A DNA stretch of 64,000 bases from Candidatus Baltobacteraceae bacterium (GTDB lineage: Bacteria; Vulcanimicrobiota; Vulcanimicrobiia; Vulcanimicrobiales; Vulcanimicrobiaceae): NCBI GenBank assembly GCA_036488875.1, contig DASXGW010000010.1:1-64000 (forward strand). Direction: 5' to 3'. The notes under the pieces are model-generated. The model was not told the DNA's origin, did not search any database, and saw only the letters and a list, made by a program, of their open reading frames with translations. Positions 9,313-17,772 of this stretch are shown piece after piece. Numbering within the stretch: position 1 is the stretch's first letter; every line of letters starts with the position of its first letter. A program made the position numbers and the translations under genes.

Positions 9313-10647
9313 ATGGTTAAAAGCTACAGAGGCATCGTTCTGGATCTCAAGTCCGAGACTCCACTGCATCGACAGCTGACGTCGGCCTTTCGCGATGCCA
9401 TTCTCTCTGGAAAACTCCAGCCGGGCGAACGCATCTCTTCTAGTCGCGAGCTTCAGGCGTGCTACGGCATTTCGCGCAACACGGCTTTGAATGCTTTGAG
9501 TCAACTGCAAGCCGAAGGGCACGTCGTAACCGTGCGCGGTTCCGGAACGTTCGTCGCCGGCGAGCCCGACGCGGTTCCGGAGAGCGGCGCCGTTCCATTC
9601 CGCCCAGGCATTCCCGACCTCGATCTCTTTCCGGTTGACCTGGTCAGGCGTAGCCTCAGTACGCTCGAGTGGTCTGAGGATCTACGCGACGATCCACGTA
9701 CCTGGGCCAACGATGGATTGAGGACCGCCATCGTGCAGCGCCTGCGGCAAACGCGTGGAATCGACTGTTCGCCCGATCAGGTGCTGATCGTTCCGAGCAC
9801 TGAATATGCGATTTCACTCATCGGACGCGCGCTGTTGCAGCCACATGACAGCGTCGTAATCGAGGATCCAGGACATCCGAAACTTCGCTGCGCGCTCCTG
9901 GGCGCCGGCGCGCAAATCGTGCCCGCGCTCGTCGACGAGGAGGGCATCGACGTCGCATCTTTTGCGCGGCGGCGGGCGGCCCTGGCCTACGTAACGCCGT
10001 CGCATCAGTATCCAACCGGTGCCGCATTATCGCTGGAGCGACGATTTGCGTTGCTCGACTGGGCCGCAGAGTTTGGCGCGTGGATCGTCGAAGACGATTA
10101 CGACAACGAATTTGACTACCGATGCCGGCCGCAGCCCACGCTTCAAAGCCTCGATGAAGGTCGCCGCGTGCTGTATGTAGGGACGTTCAGCAACGTGCTT
10201 TCACCATCGATTCGCATCGCCTACCTCATCGCTCCCCGTCGTCTGTGCGCGACTCTCGAGGCTGCGCATCAAGCTAGGGCGGGATACGTAAGCCCTTTTT
10301 TGCAGGCCGCTCTTGCGGCTTTCATGGAACGCGGTCATTTCGCTCGCCACGTCGCGAGAATGCGAAAGATTTATGACGAGCGCCGGCGCTTTCTCAGCTT
10401 CGCCTTAGGGAGCACGGGGTTACGGGTACACGACTGCGGAGCGGGCCTGCACTTCATCGCCGACGTTCCGGAGCATCTGTCTGACCGCGACGTATCGGCC
10501 CGAGCGCTGGAGCGGGGAGTCGTCGTACCACCGCTATCGAGTTATTCGCACGGCCTTTCGGCGTTCAACGGACTCATGTTTGGATTTGCTGCGACTTCCA
10601 TGCCGGTCGCAAGAACCGCAGTCAAAGCGCTGTTGAAGGCGCTGTAG
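9313..10647 (+). CDS. MocR-like GntR/aminotransferase regulator lacking the PLP lysine
   Basis: 444 residues. An N-terminal GntR winged helix (about 14-80: P-L-H-R-Q-L, G-x-L-x-P-G-E-R-I-S-S-S-R-E-L) is fused to a fold-type-I aminotransferase-like domain as in MocR/PdxR regulators. Family landmarks include T-P-S-H-Q-Y-P-T-G (228-236) and E-D-D-Y-D-N-E-F (260-267). The residue that normally forms the Schiff base with pyridoxal phosphate, in the usual G-T-F-S-K-x-L-S-P context, is Asn294 here (codon AAC at 10192-10194). The glycine-rich phosphate-binding stretch before it is also atypical. DNA binding looks intact while covalent PLP binding does not. No Shine-Dalgarno is visible before the ATG and the upstream DNA is AT-rich, so the mRNA may be leaderless. 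A secreted-protein gene starts 45 bases after the stop. Confidence 0.88.
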   Translation: MVKSYRGIVLDLKSETPLHRQLTSAFRDAILSGKLQPGERISSSRELQACYGISRNTALNALSQLQAEGHVVTVRGSGTFVAGEPDAVPESGAVPFRPGIPDLDLFPVDLVRRSLSTLEWSEDLRDDPRTWANDGLRTAIVQRLRQTRGIDCSPDQVLIVPSTEYAISLIGRALLQPHDSVVIEDPGHPKLRCALLGAGAQIVPALVDEEGIDVASFARRRAALAYVTPSHQYPTGAALSLERRFALLDWAAEFGAWIVEDDYDNEFDYRCRPQPTLQSLDEGRRVLYVGTFSNVLSPSIRIAYLIAPRRLCATLEAAHQARAGYVSPFLQAALAAFMERGHFARHVARMRKIYDERRRFLSFALGSTGLRVHDCGAGLHFIADVPEHLSDRDVSARALERGVVVPPLSSYSHGLSAFNGLMFGFAATSMPVARTAVKALLKAL

Positions 10648-10692
10648 GGCGTGAATCACACTACATCCCGGACGACCGCTTGGAGGTACCGC

Positions 10693-11403
10693 ATGAGCTG
10701 CAAACCCCGTTTTTATGCCTGCTTGTTCACGCTGCTGGCGGCACTGCTGGTGCCGATTGTCGCGAGTCCCGCAGCCGCTCCTTACCCGGCAATGGCGCCG
10801 CTCGCGCGGTACATGATGGATAGGAACGCGGAGATCCGTTTGGCGCGCAGTGCGGCTCCGCCCTCGATCGCGCGCGACGCGAGCGTCGTGGTGCTCACCG
10901 CGCGCGGATACGAGATGGCGGTTAAAGGGAGCAATGGATTCACGTGCATCGTGGAGCGTGGGTGGACGCCGCCGTTCGATCAGAAGGATTTCTGGAATCC
11001 GCGGCTCCGCGCGCCGATCTGCTATAACGCGGCGGCGTCGCGGACGGTCCTTCAGTACACGTTCATTAAGACAAAGCTGGCATTGGGGGGCCTAAGCCGC
11101 GCCCAGATGCTCGCTCGAGTTAAGGCGATGACGCTGCCCACCCCTGAGCCCGGATCGATGTCGTACATGCTTTCAAAACAGCAATATCTCGGCGACGGCG
11201 TCGGTTCGTGGTATCCGCACATTATGTTCCACGTACCTAAGGCCGACAGTGCCGACGATGGCGCTAGTTGGGGAGCGGATCTTCCAGGATCACCCGTCGT
11301 GTTTGACTCGGGACATCACCTCGTGCCCGAACCGCAGACGATTTTCATGATACAGGTGGGGAGTTGGTCGGATGGATCGCCCGGACCAACCGTGCGGTAC
11401 TGA
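10693..11403 (+). CDS. Secreted protein of unknown function
   Basis: 236 residues beginning with a Sec signal peptide (basic start, then a leucine/alanine-rich core ending near P-A-A-A-P-Y-P-A). GGAGGT at 10682-10687 fixes the ATG at 10693; an upstream GTG at 10651 is in frame but unsupported. The mature part has a conserved-looking core: V-V-V-L-T-A-R-G-Y-E-M-A-V-K-G-S-N-G-F-T-C, W-N-P-R-L-R-A-P-I-C-Y-N and, later, W-Y-P-H-I-M-F-H-V. Two cysteines could form a disulfide. Same-strand neighbour of the MocR-like regulator, so possibly controlled by it. No family recognised. Confidence 0.75.
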   Translation: MSCKPRFYACLFTLLAALLVPIVASPAAAPYPAMAPLARYMMDRNAEIRLARSAAPPSIARDASVVVLTARGYEMAVKGSNGFTCIVERGWTPPFDQKDFWNPRLRAPICYNAAASRTVLQYTFIKTKLALGGLSRAQMLARVKAMTLPTPEPGSMSYMLSKQQYLGDGVGSWYPHIMFHVPKADSADDGASWGADLPGSPVVFDSGHHLVPEPQTIFMIQVGSWSDGSPGPTVRY

Positions 11404-11412
11404 CGAACGTTT

Positions 11413-12966
11413 TCACGGTGACAGCGTGACGTCGTCGACGTATTGGCCGACGTGGCGGCCGCGAGCGTCCGCTCTTTCTTCGATGCCGAAGGCGAGATAG
11501 TATCGGCCGTTGGCGAAGGCGGCGAGATCGAAGTTGCGCTCGTGCCACTGCTGCTCGTCGTCGTCGGCTCGGAACAGCGTCTTTACGACCGTGTCAGAAG
11601 CGTTATACAGCCGCACGAACTGGAAGACGCCGTTGCGATGGTCGTCGGTGACGCCGCGCATCCAAACCGTCAAGTGGGCGGCGGCCGGGATCGTGACGAG
11701 CTGGCAAATCGCGGTCATGCCGTCGGGTTCCGAGCGATCGGGAACCGTGCCGGCATACGCGTCGTAACTTCCGCTGTGCGGACGCTGGGTCGTTACCGCC
11801 GCGTCAGGCATCCGTGCGTTCGAGCGGCACGTGCGCCACGGCCGCAGCCGGCCGCTGTCGAAGTTCGCGTTGCGCAAAACATTCGAGCGAAGCGGTGTCG
11901 GGCTGGCACTGGGACTGGGACTAACGACCGGCGTCGCCGATGCGACCGGCGTCGGCGATGCCACCGGTGTCGGTGAGACGGCGGGCGAGGGCGACGGCGC
12001 AGCGTAGCTCTGCACGCAACTCGACGACGCGTTGCTCCAAAGCGGCTGCGTCGGATACGAGCGGCTTTTGGCAAAGCGCGTATTCTGCAAATCCGTCCAC
12101 TGGCATTTATCGGCGATTTCATTACCGTTCTCGTCGAGCCACCCGGTGCCGACGACCGGATCGGTTTGGGTTTCCGCCACTTCGTGGCCGCCGACGATCG
12201 TTACGCCGTCGAGCGTTCCAGGGACGTCGACCGAACCTTCCCCGCAGCTATATTGCGCATCCGGCATGTACGGCAGCACGGTATACGATAGCGGCCCGCT
12301 GTCGGTAGTCACCGAGCTATGATATCCGCAGAAGTTCGTACCGAAGCCGTCAATCGTGTACGTATGCGGCGTAACCACGATGTAGTTCGCGTTGGCATTA
12401 TAGCCGACGCTCTGCGCAATCTTGACCGCTTCTTGCGCCGCTTGCGCGTCGGTAAAGGTTTTAGCTGCGGGCGGAACGGGATCGTACGTGGCGCCCCCAA
12501 AGAGCGAAGTGCCGTTTGGAATGTAGACGTTCGCGCCGGCGGCGGTTTGGTAATACTGCGTGACGGTTTCGAGCCAACTGCTGGCGGGGATCGACTGCAC
12601 GTAGCCGGTGAGATACGATGCTAGACCGTACGGGTCGTGTGTCGTGTCGGTCGCGCCGTCAAACCCCCAAAAAATGAGATATGCAACCGGCGCCGTCTGC
12701 ACCGCGCCGCCGTTGTAGAATAGTGGGCTTTGGGAAGTCGGGGCGCCATGCAGCGATCGGTGCTTGCGACCGATTCGCGGACGAAACACATGACGTCGTC
12801 CGATTGCCGACACGTGTAAACGCCGCTGCGGTCCAAGGACGCCGTTGGGCGCGGGAACGCTCGGCGGTATCGCGTTCAACGACGACTGCGTTGCGCCGGC
12901 GCAGGCCGCTAACAGCGCAAGCGCGAGGATACACGACCAACGCACGGTTTTCCGGGTGCCTACCAC
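11413..12966 (-). CDS. EXORDIUM/phi-1-like secreted lipoprotein with C-terminal binding module
   Basis: Up to 517 residues. A lipoprotein signal ends L-L-A-A-C. A GTG at 12945 giving M-R-W-S-C-I-L-A is also possible. The main domain shows, in order, Y-N-G-G-A-V-Q-T then Y-L-I-F-W-G, S-S-W-L-E-T-V-T-Q-Y-Y, Y-I-V-V-T-P-H, F-C-G-Y-H-S, a Tyr/Pro/Cys segment, and G-G-H-E-V-A-E-T-x-T-D-P with G-W-L-D-E-N-G-N-E-I-A-D-K-C. I recall the same motif order in the plant EXORDIUM/phosphate-induced protein 1 family. The H-E-x-x-E part could bind metal, but no enzymatic role is shown. A Pro/Ser/Thr linker (about 11900-12010) leads to a jelly-roll-like module of about 135 residues ending D-D-V-T-L-S-P. Tandem paralogue of 13047-14543. 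Confidence 0.72.
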   Translation of the reverse strand: MVGTRKTVRWSCILALALLAACAGATQSSLNAIPPSVPAPNGVLGPQRRLHVSAIGRRHVFRPRIGRKHRSLHGAPTSQSPLFYNGGAVQTAPVAYLIFWGFDGATDTTHDPYGLASYLTGYVQSIPASSWLETVTQYYQTAAGANVYIPNGTSLFGGATYDPVPPAAKTFTDAQAAQEAVKIAQSVGYNANANYIVVTPHTYTIDGFGTNFCGYHSSVTTDSGPLSYTVLPYMPDAQYSCGEGSVDVPGTLDGVTIVGGHEVAETQTDPVVGTGWLDENGNEIADKCQWTDLQNTRFAKSRSYPTQPLWSNASSSCVQSYAAPSPSPAVSPTPVASPTPVASATPVVSPSPSASPTPLRSNVLRNANFDSGRLRPWRTCRSNARMPDAAVTTQRPHSGSYDAYAGTVPDRSEPDGMTAICQLVTIPAAAHLTVWMRGVTDDHRNGVFQFVRLYNASDTVVKTLFRADDDEQQWHERNFDLAAFANGRYYLAFGIEERADARGRHVGQYVDDVTLSP

Positions 12967-12985
12967 GCGTCGTTAGTTTCACGTC

Positions 12986-13003
12986 GCCGGAGTACGCTCC
13001 GGC
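12986..13003 (-). terminator. Hairpin between the two EXORDIUM-like genes
   Basis: GCCGGAG and CTCCGGC form a perfect 7-bp stem around a 4-base loop in the 80-base gap. No T-run follows on the minus strand, so it could attenuate, or stabilise mRNA ends, rather than stop transcription. Confidence 0.4.
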
Positions 13004-13046
13004 CGCAAGAGGGACGGGCTACTCGCTTACGGCGATTCGACGAGAA

Positions 13047-14543
13047 TTAGGGAGCGAGCGTTACGTCGTCGACGAAGAGACCGATAACGCGGCCGTGCGC
13101 GTTCTTCTTTCCTTGGATGCCGAACGCTAGGTAATATTGACGGCCCGCATAAGCAGAGAGATCGACTGTTTGCTCGAACCACGTCTTATTGTTCGCATTG
13201 AACGTAAAGAGCGTCTTAGCGAGGCCTCCGGACGAAGTGTACAAGCGAACGAACTGAAAGACGCCGTTGCGCTTGTCATCGGAAATGCCGCGCAACCATA
13301 CGGTGAGCCGACCGCCGGCCGGTATCGTTACCCGCTGGCAAACGGCCGTTAAACCCGCAGGTTCCTTTTGATTAGCGACCGTGCCCGCGTACGCATCGTA
13401 GCTGCCGGTATGCGGCTTTTGGGTGGTCGTGAATGCGAGCGGCATTTTCCCCGCCGAGCGGCAAGTGCTCCACGGCTTGAGGTGACTCGTTTCGAAGCCG
13501 GGATTGGCGATAGCGTTCGTCGAGGGCGGCGGACTAGGCGTCGGGGTCGGCGACGAACCGCCGTAGCTCTGGACGCACCCTGACGCAGACGCGGCGGCAT
13601 TGCTCCATAGCGGCTGCGTCGGGAACATGCTCGTGCCGAGCGTCGTTCCACCAAAGCTCGTGTTCTGTAGATGGTACCACGCGCACTTGTCCCCGATCTC
13701 TTGACCGTTGGAATCGAGCCAGCCGGTCGCTGCGTCGGGATCGGTGATCGTTTCGGCTTCTTCGTGGCCACCGACGATGCTGACACCGTCGAGGATACCG
13801 GCGTTGCTGGAATGCGAGTTTACCGAACCTGCCCCACAGTAATAGCCGGCGTCGGGAATGTACGGAAAAACGGTAAACGACAACTGGCCATGCGTCGTGC
13901 TCACCGCGCTGTGGTACGCGCAGAAGCCGCTGGAACTATTGAACCCGCTGATCGAGTGACCGTGGGGCGTGACGACGATGTAGTTGACGTTAGCGTTATA
14001 GCCGACCGTGCCGGCGAACTTTATCGCTTCGTTATATACGTCGGCCTCGGTGTACGTGCTTGGCACGGTGCTGGGATCGTAGGTCGCACCGGCGTACTGT
14101 CCAGCCGGGTTGGTAATGTATTCGAGCGAGCCTAAATCCTGGGAGTACTGGGTGGTCGTAGCGAGCCAGCTGCTTGCTGGAATCGCTTTGAAAAAGCTGA
14201 CCATGTACGGCGCCAGATAGTCGGGATCGGCGGTCGCGTCGGTCGAGCCGCTCCAGCCCCAAAAGATGAGGTACGACTCGGGAACGGTTTGCACGGCACC
14301 GCCGCCGTAGAGCAGCGGACCGGCGTAGGGTGCGGAATCTGGATGCGCGCGGTTAATCGCCGCAAACAGCGAGCGGTTGTAAAAGTAGTGCGGCCGGCCG
14401 CGATGGGTGACGCTTAACTTGAGACGCGGCCCGAGCGCGCCCATCGGTGCGCCGGCTACCGGAGCGTTGGGAAGTGCAGAATGCAAGCCGCTCGAACACG
14501 CCGCCAGCAAGGCGAGCGGCAAAAGGAAAAACCAGCGCCTCAT
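13047..14543 (-). CDS. EXORDIUM/phi-1-like secreted lipoprotein, second paralogue
   Basis: 498 residues from the ATG at 14543 (M-R-R-W-F-F-L-L-P-L-A-L-L-A-A-C, a clean lipobox). The frame stays open upstream to 14774, but that part is in the neighbour's shadow and lacks a signal. It has the same motif series as its neighbour: L-L-Y-G-G-G-A-V-Q-T, Y-L-I-F-W-G-W, S-S-W-L-A-T-T-T-Q-Y, Y-I-V-V-T-P-H-G-H, F-C-A-Y-H, G-G-H-E-E-A-E-T-I-T-D-P and G-W-L-D-S-N-G-Q-E-I-G-D-K-C-A-W. The linker is shorter and the C-terminal module (N-P-G-F-E to D-D-V-T-L-A-P) is close to that of the neighbour. Probably a cell-surface protein arising by tandem duplication. Substrate and function unknown. Confidence 0.75.
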   Translation of the reverse strand: MRRWFFLLPLALLAACSSGLHSALPNAPVAGAPMGALGPRLKLSVTHRGRPHYFYNRSLFAAINRAHPDSAPYAGPLLYGGGAVQTVPESYLIFWGWSGSTDATADPDYLAPYMVSFFKAIPASSWLATTTQYSQDLGSLEYITNPAGQYAGATYDPSTVPSTYTEADVYNEAIKFAGTVGYNANVNYIVVTPHGHSISGFNSSSGFCAYHSAVSTTHGQLSFTVFPYIPDAGYYCGAGSVNSHSSNAGILDGVSIVGGHEEAETITDPDAATGWLDSNGQEIGDKCAWYHLQNTSFGGTTLGTSMFPTQPLWSNAAASASGCVQSYGGSSPTPTPSPPPSTNAIANPGFETSHLKPWSTCRSAGKMPLAFTTTQKPHTGSYDAYAGTVANQKEPAGLTAVCQRVTIPAGGRLTVWLRGISDDKRNGVFQFVRLYTSSGGLAKTLFTFNANNKTWFEQTVDLSAYAGRQYYLAFGIQGKKNAHGRVIGLFVDDVTLAP

Positions 14544-14604
14544 AGCCGGCCTATTTCGCCGCCGATCCGAGCTTATCTTCGGTGGGCCCCATAGACCCCG
14601 ATGC

Positions 14605-15495
14605 CTACCGCTGGAGAAGCATTCGAGCGATTTTATCGAGCTTTCGGCCACGCCAGCGCAGTTCGTAGTTAGCCTGGCGAACGACGTTGCGCGCTTTGAC
14701 GCGCGCCGATTGGGCGCGGACGATGCGTGCCGTGAGGTCGTGATATTCGCGCAGCTGGGGCCCGAGCGCCGCAATCGTCGCGCGCGCGGCGGACGGATGC
14801 TGCGCGCGGAACTCGAGCAAACGCGGATACTCCGGCGCGAAGTACTCCGCCACGTCGAAATCGTCGAGCTGGTCTTCGCGCAGGACGCCGCCGGGCGCGC
14901 CGAGCGACGAATAATGGCGTCCTTTTTCGGCGTGACGGCGCGGCTGCAACGTGTGTCCGTAATGCGCGTAAACGTAGGGAAGCGCGATGCGTTTTCCGTG
15001 CAAGCCGAGCAGCCGCTCGTGGACGGCGCCTTCCCAACTAATGCCGGGTTTGTAGCGAAAGAACATCATCCGGCGCTCGATCGACGTGTAGTAGTCGAAC
15101 GACTGAAAGAAATGCCACGTGTAGCCGTCCACGAAGTCGTAAGCCGGCGGAACGCGGTGGAGGTTTCCCGCGACCTGCCGTACGGCGCTGCCGTGCACTT
15201 CGTCGGCATCGATAAACGCAATCCAATCGCCGGCGTCGCGCTCCGCGTGGATACGCATGCAGGCGTTGCGCGCGCCGGCGAAGCCGTTAAACGGCGTGCG
15301 ATCGACGACCAGCCGGTTCTCCCGTCCAAAAGCGCTGTTCGCGAGCGCGGCGGCGTGCGGCGACGGGTCGCCGCCGTTGTCGTTGACGATCAATAGCGTC
15401 GCGGCGCCTTCGATAGAGGCGAGCATTGGGGCCAAAAACGGCTCTTCGCGCGGGCCCAGAATGAGGTGCGCCGCGACGCCGTTTACGTTGGACAT
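14605..15495 (-). CDS. Family 2-type glycosyltransferase
   Basis: 296 residues. The N-terminal half is a GT-A fold: a first strand and L-A-S-I-E-G, V-N-D-N-G-G-D, N-G-F-A-G-A-R-N-A and the metal-binding F-I-D-A-D-E-V (DxD-like). A conserved W-E-G-A-V-H-E-R-L segment follows, found in SunT/TPR-type GT2 enzymes. The C-terminal 90 residues are charged and helical. It would transfer a sugar from a nucleotide donor to a glycan, lipid or protein. It diverges from the GT4 gene at 15554 with 58 bases between starts, so the three glycosyltransferases probably serve one surface-glycan pathway. Confidence 0.85.
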   Translation of the reverse strand: MSNVNGVAAHLILGPREEPFLAPMLASIEGAATLLIVNDNGGDPSPHAAALANSAFGRENRLVVDRTPFNGFAGARNACMRIHAERDAGDWIAFIDADEVHGSAVRQVAGNLHRVPPAYDFVDGYTWHFFQSFDYYTSIERRMMFFRYKPGISWEGAVHERLLGLHGKRIALPYVYAHYGHTLQPRRHAEKGRHYSSLGAPGGVLREDQLDDFDVAEYFAPEYPRLLEFRAQHPSAARATIAALGPQLREYHDLTARIVRAQSARVKARNVVRQANYELRWRGRKLDKIARMLLQR

Positions 15496-15553
15496 CGGGT
15501 CGCGGTTCGGGGCGCGGGGCGGACTTTCCGCCGCCTACGCGAACTCCGCCGCG

Positions 15554-16606
15554 ATGTTACGGCTCGCTGTGGACGCGCGCGTCGTCGCCGACGACACGCG
15601 CGGCATCGGGCGTTACGCGCGCGCGATTCTCCGGCGCCTCGTGGCGCGCGACGACGTGGCGCTGACACTGCTGGTGCAGGGACCGTTTGCGTTCCGCCGG
15701 CGCCGAGCGCTCGCGACCGCGCTGGGATCGAAGGACTTTCGGGTTTCGTCGCGCGCGAGCCGACGCGACGACGTGATCTGGCACCCCGCCAACGGCACCT
15801 TCTTCCGCTCGAATCTTCCCAGCGTCGCGACGATCCACGACGCGGTTCCGTTCCGATACCCTGCCGACGACGCGCGCAAGCGCGCGAACGATCAGGATCC
15901 GTTTTTGCGTTCGGCGCGGACGGCGACGCAGTTCGTTGCGGTGTCGGAGTTCGGACGCGGCGAAATTTCTTCCGTCTTCAACTTGTCGCCGGAGCGCATC
16001 GCCGTGATTTACCACGGGGTGGAGAGTTCGTTTGCGCCCGGGGTTGCCGATCCGCTGCCGCGGGGACTCGAGACCGGACGCTACCTGTTGTTCGTCGGCG
16101 ATCCGATCGGCGAGCCGAGGAAAAACTTCTTCCTTCTTTACGAGGCGTATCGTCGCGCGTTTCCTTCCCAAGATGCCGCGCCGCCGCTGGCGATTGCCGG
16201 ATCGCAAGCGCCGCAGCTTCCCGGCATCGTTGGAGTCGGAAACGTCGGCGACGACCTCTCCGCGCGCGACGACCGGCGGCTGCGTGCGTTGTATCGCGGG
16301 GCGATCGTGCTCGCGCTCCCGTCGTATCACGAAACGTTCGGCATGCCGATGATCGAGGCGATGGCGTGCGGGACGCCGGTGATCGCATCGCAATCGAGTT
16401 GCCTGCCCGAGATCGGCGCAGAGGCGCCGCTCTATGCCGCACCCGACGATGCGGCGGCGTGGTCGATGGCGCTTCGGCGCATCGTCGACGACGCCGCGCT
16501 GAGGGATCGCTTGCGCATAGCGGGGCTCGATCGCGCGACTAATTTCTCATGGGACGAAAGCGCGCGCGCGCATCTCGAGCTCTTCCGGGCGGTGGCGCAA
16601 GCGTGA
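15554..16606 (+). CDS. Family 4 glycosyltransferase
   Basis: 350 residues from the ATG at 15554; the frame is open to 15257 but only antisense to the GT2 gene. N-terminal Rossmann half: V-D-A-R-V-V-A-D-D-T-R-G-I-G-R-Y. The middle has S-V-A-T-I-H-D-A-V-P-F, V-S-E-F-G-R-G-E-I and V-I-Y-H-G-V-E. The C-terminal GT-B half carries F-V-G-D-P-I-G-E-P-R-K-N-F and the signature S-Y-H-E-T-F-G-M-P-M-I-E-A-M-A-C-G-T-P-V-I-A-S with E-I-G-A-E-A-P-L-Y. This retaining GT4 pattern is typical of mannosyl- or rhamnosyl-transferases in surface polysaccharide synthesis. Its TGA overlaps the next gene's GTG, implying coupled translation. Confidence 0.88.
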   Translation: MLRLAVDARVVADDTRGIGRYARAILRRLVARDDVALTLLVQGPFAFRRRRALATALGSKDFRVSSRASRRDDVIWHPANGTFFRSNLPSVATIHDAVPFRYPADDARKRANDQDPFLRSARTATQFVAVSEFGRGEISSVFNLSPERIAVIYHGVESSFAPGVADPLPRGLETGRYLLFVGDPIGEPRKNFFLLYEAYRRAFPSQDAAPPLAIAGSQAPQLPGIVGVGNVGDDLSARDDRRLRALYRGAIVLALPSYHETFGMPMIEAMACGTPVIASQSSCLPEIGAEAPLYAAPDDAAAWSMALRRIVDDAALRDRLRIAGLDRATNFSWDESARAHLELFRAVAQA

Positions 16607-17772
16607 GGATTCTCGTGCTCTGCGAGCGTGTCGACAACGAAGGAGGAACAGAGAGCTACTTACGAGCGACGCTGCCGGCGCTAGCCGCCGCGGGCGATTC
16701 GATCCGCGTCGTCGCGCGCAGCGCCGCGCAACCCCATGCGTACGGCGTCGAAGCAGTCGCCGTTGCGTGGAGCGACGAACACGATCAGCCGTCAGCCGCC
16801 GCGGCAGAGCAAGTCGCGTCGATCGCGCGCGACTTCGCCCCCGACGTCACGGTCGCGCACAACGTTCTCGATGCGGACGTGCTGCGCGCGGCGCGAGCGC
16901 GGCGGAGCATCTATCATCTGCACGATCATCGGCCCTTCTGTCCTAACGGCGACCGGCTGTATCCGCAGGGCGGCGGCGTCTGCAACGTCGCGATGAGCGC
17001 GTACGCGTGCGGGCTTCATTCGCTGATCCACGGGTGTGCGTACGGTCCGCGACCGCGTACGCTCGCATTGACCGGCATTCGCGAAGGTATTGCGTCGTGG
17101 GTTCGCGCGGCCGATACGACCATCGTGTTCTCCGAATACATGGGAGCGATTGCGTGCCGCAACGGCGTACCGGTCGACCGTGTGTCCTCGATCGCTCCGC
17201 CGCTTGAAGACACCGCTTATGCCGCAGCACCGGCACCGCGCCCCAGCGCCGACGTCGTGTTGTTCGCCGGAAGAGTCATGCCGTCAAAGGGCGCGCGTTC
17301 GTTGGTACGCGCGGTCGCCGCTATCGATGCGGCCAAGCGTCCGCGCGTCGCGATCGCGGGCGAAGGTCCCGATCTGGCGGCAACGCTCGACGAAGCGCGC
17401 GCGCTCGGCGTTGCGTTGGACGCGCTGGGTAGACTCGACGCGGCCGCCCTGCGGGCTGCATACGATAACGCGACCATGGTCGCGATGCCGTCGACGTGGG
17501 GCGAACCCTTTGGTCTCGTCGGCATCGAGGCATTTGCGCGCGGGCGTCCGGTGGTCGCCTATGATAGCGGCGGCATCGACCAATGGCTCGATGCCAAAAC
17601 CGGCGTTTTGGTTCCGCGCGGCGACGAGGACGGCCTCGCGTGCGCGATCGTCGAGATGCTCGACGAAACACGATGGCGCGCCGCGTCGGCCGGCGCGTTC
17701 GAGGCAGCCCGCAGGTATCGCCTACTCGATCACGTCGCGCGATTGCGGGCGATCTACGGCGGTGCGGCGTGA
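16603..17772 (+). CDS. Family 4 glycosyltransferase with Cys-containing GT4 subset motif
   Basis: 389 residues. The GTG at 16603 overlaps the previous stop (GTGA) and gives the normal first strand R-I-L-V-L-C-E-R-V-D-N-E-G-G-T-E-S-Y. Around residue 105 is H-D-H-R-P-F-C-P-N-G followed by C-N-V-A-M, A-C-G-L-H and H-G-C, a cysteine-bearing segment seen in a GT4 subset. C-terminal half: F-A-G-R-V-M-P-S-K-G-A, I-A-G-E-G-P-D, then S-T-W-G-E-P-F-G-L-V-G-I-E-A-F-A-R-G-R-P-V-V-A-Y. Likely the next step of the same glycan pathway. Donor and acceptor cannot be read from sequence. Confidence 0.87.
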   Translation: MRILVLCERVDNEGGTESYLRATLPALAAAGDSIRVVARSAAQPHAYGVEAVAVAWSDEHDQPSAAAAEQVASIARDFAPDVTVAHNVLDADVLRAARARRSIYHLHDHRPFCPNGDRLYPQGGGVCNVAMSAYACGLHSLIHGCAYGPRPRTLALTGIREGIASWVRAADTTIVFSEYMGAIACRNGVPVDRVSSIAPPLEDTAYAAAPAPRPSADVVLFAGRVMPSKGARSLVRAVAAIDAAKRPRVAIAGEGPDLAATLDEARALGVALDALGRLDAAALRAAYDNATMVAMPSTWGEPFGLVGIEAFARGRPVVAYDSGGIDQWLDAKTGVLVPRGDEDGLACAIVEMLDETRWRAASAGAFEAARRYRLLDHVARLRAIYGGAA

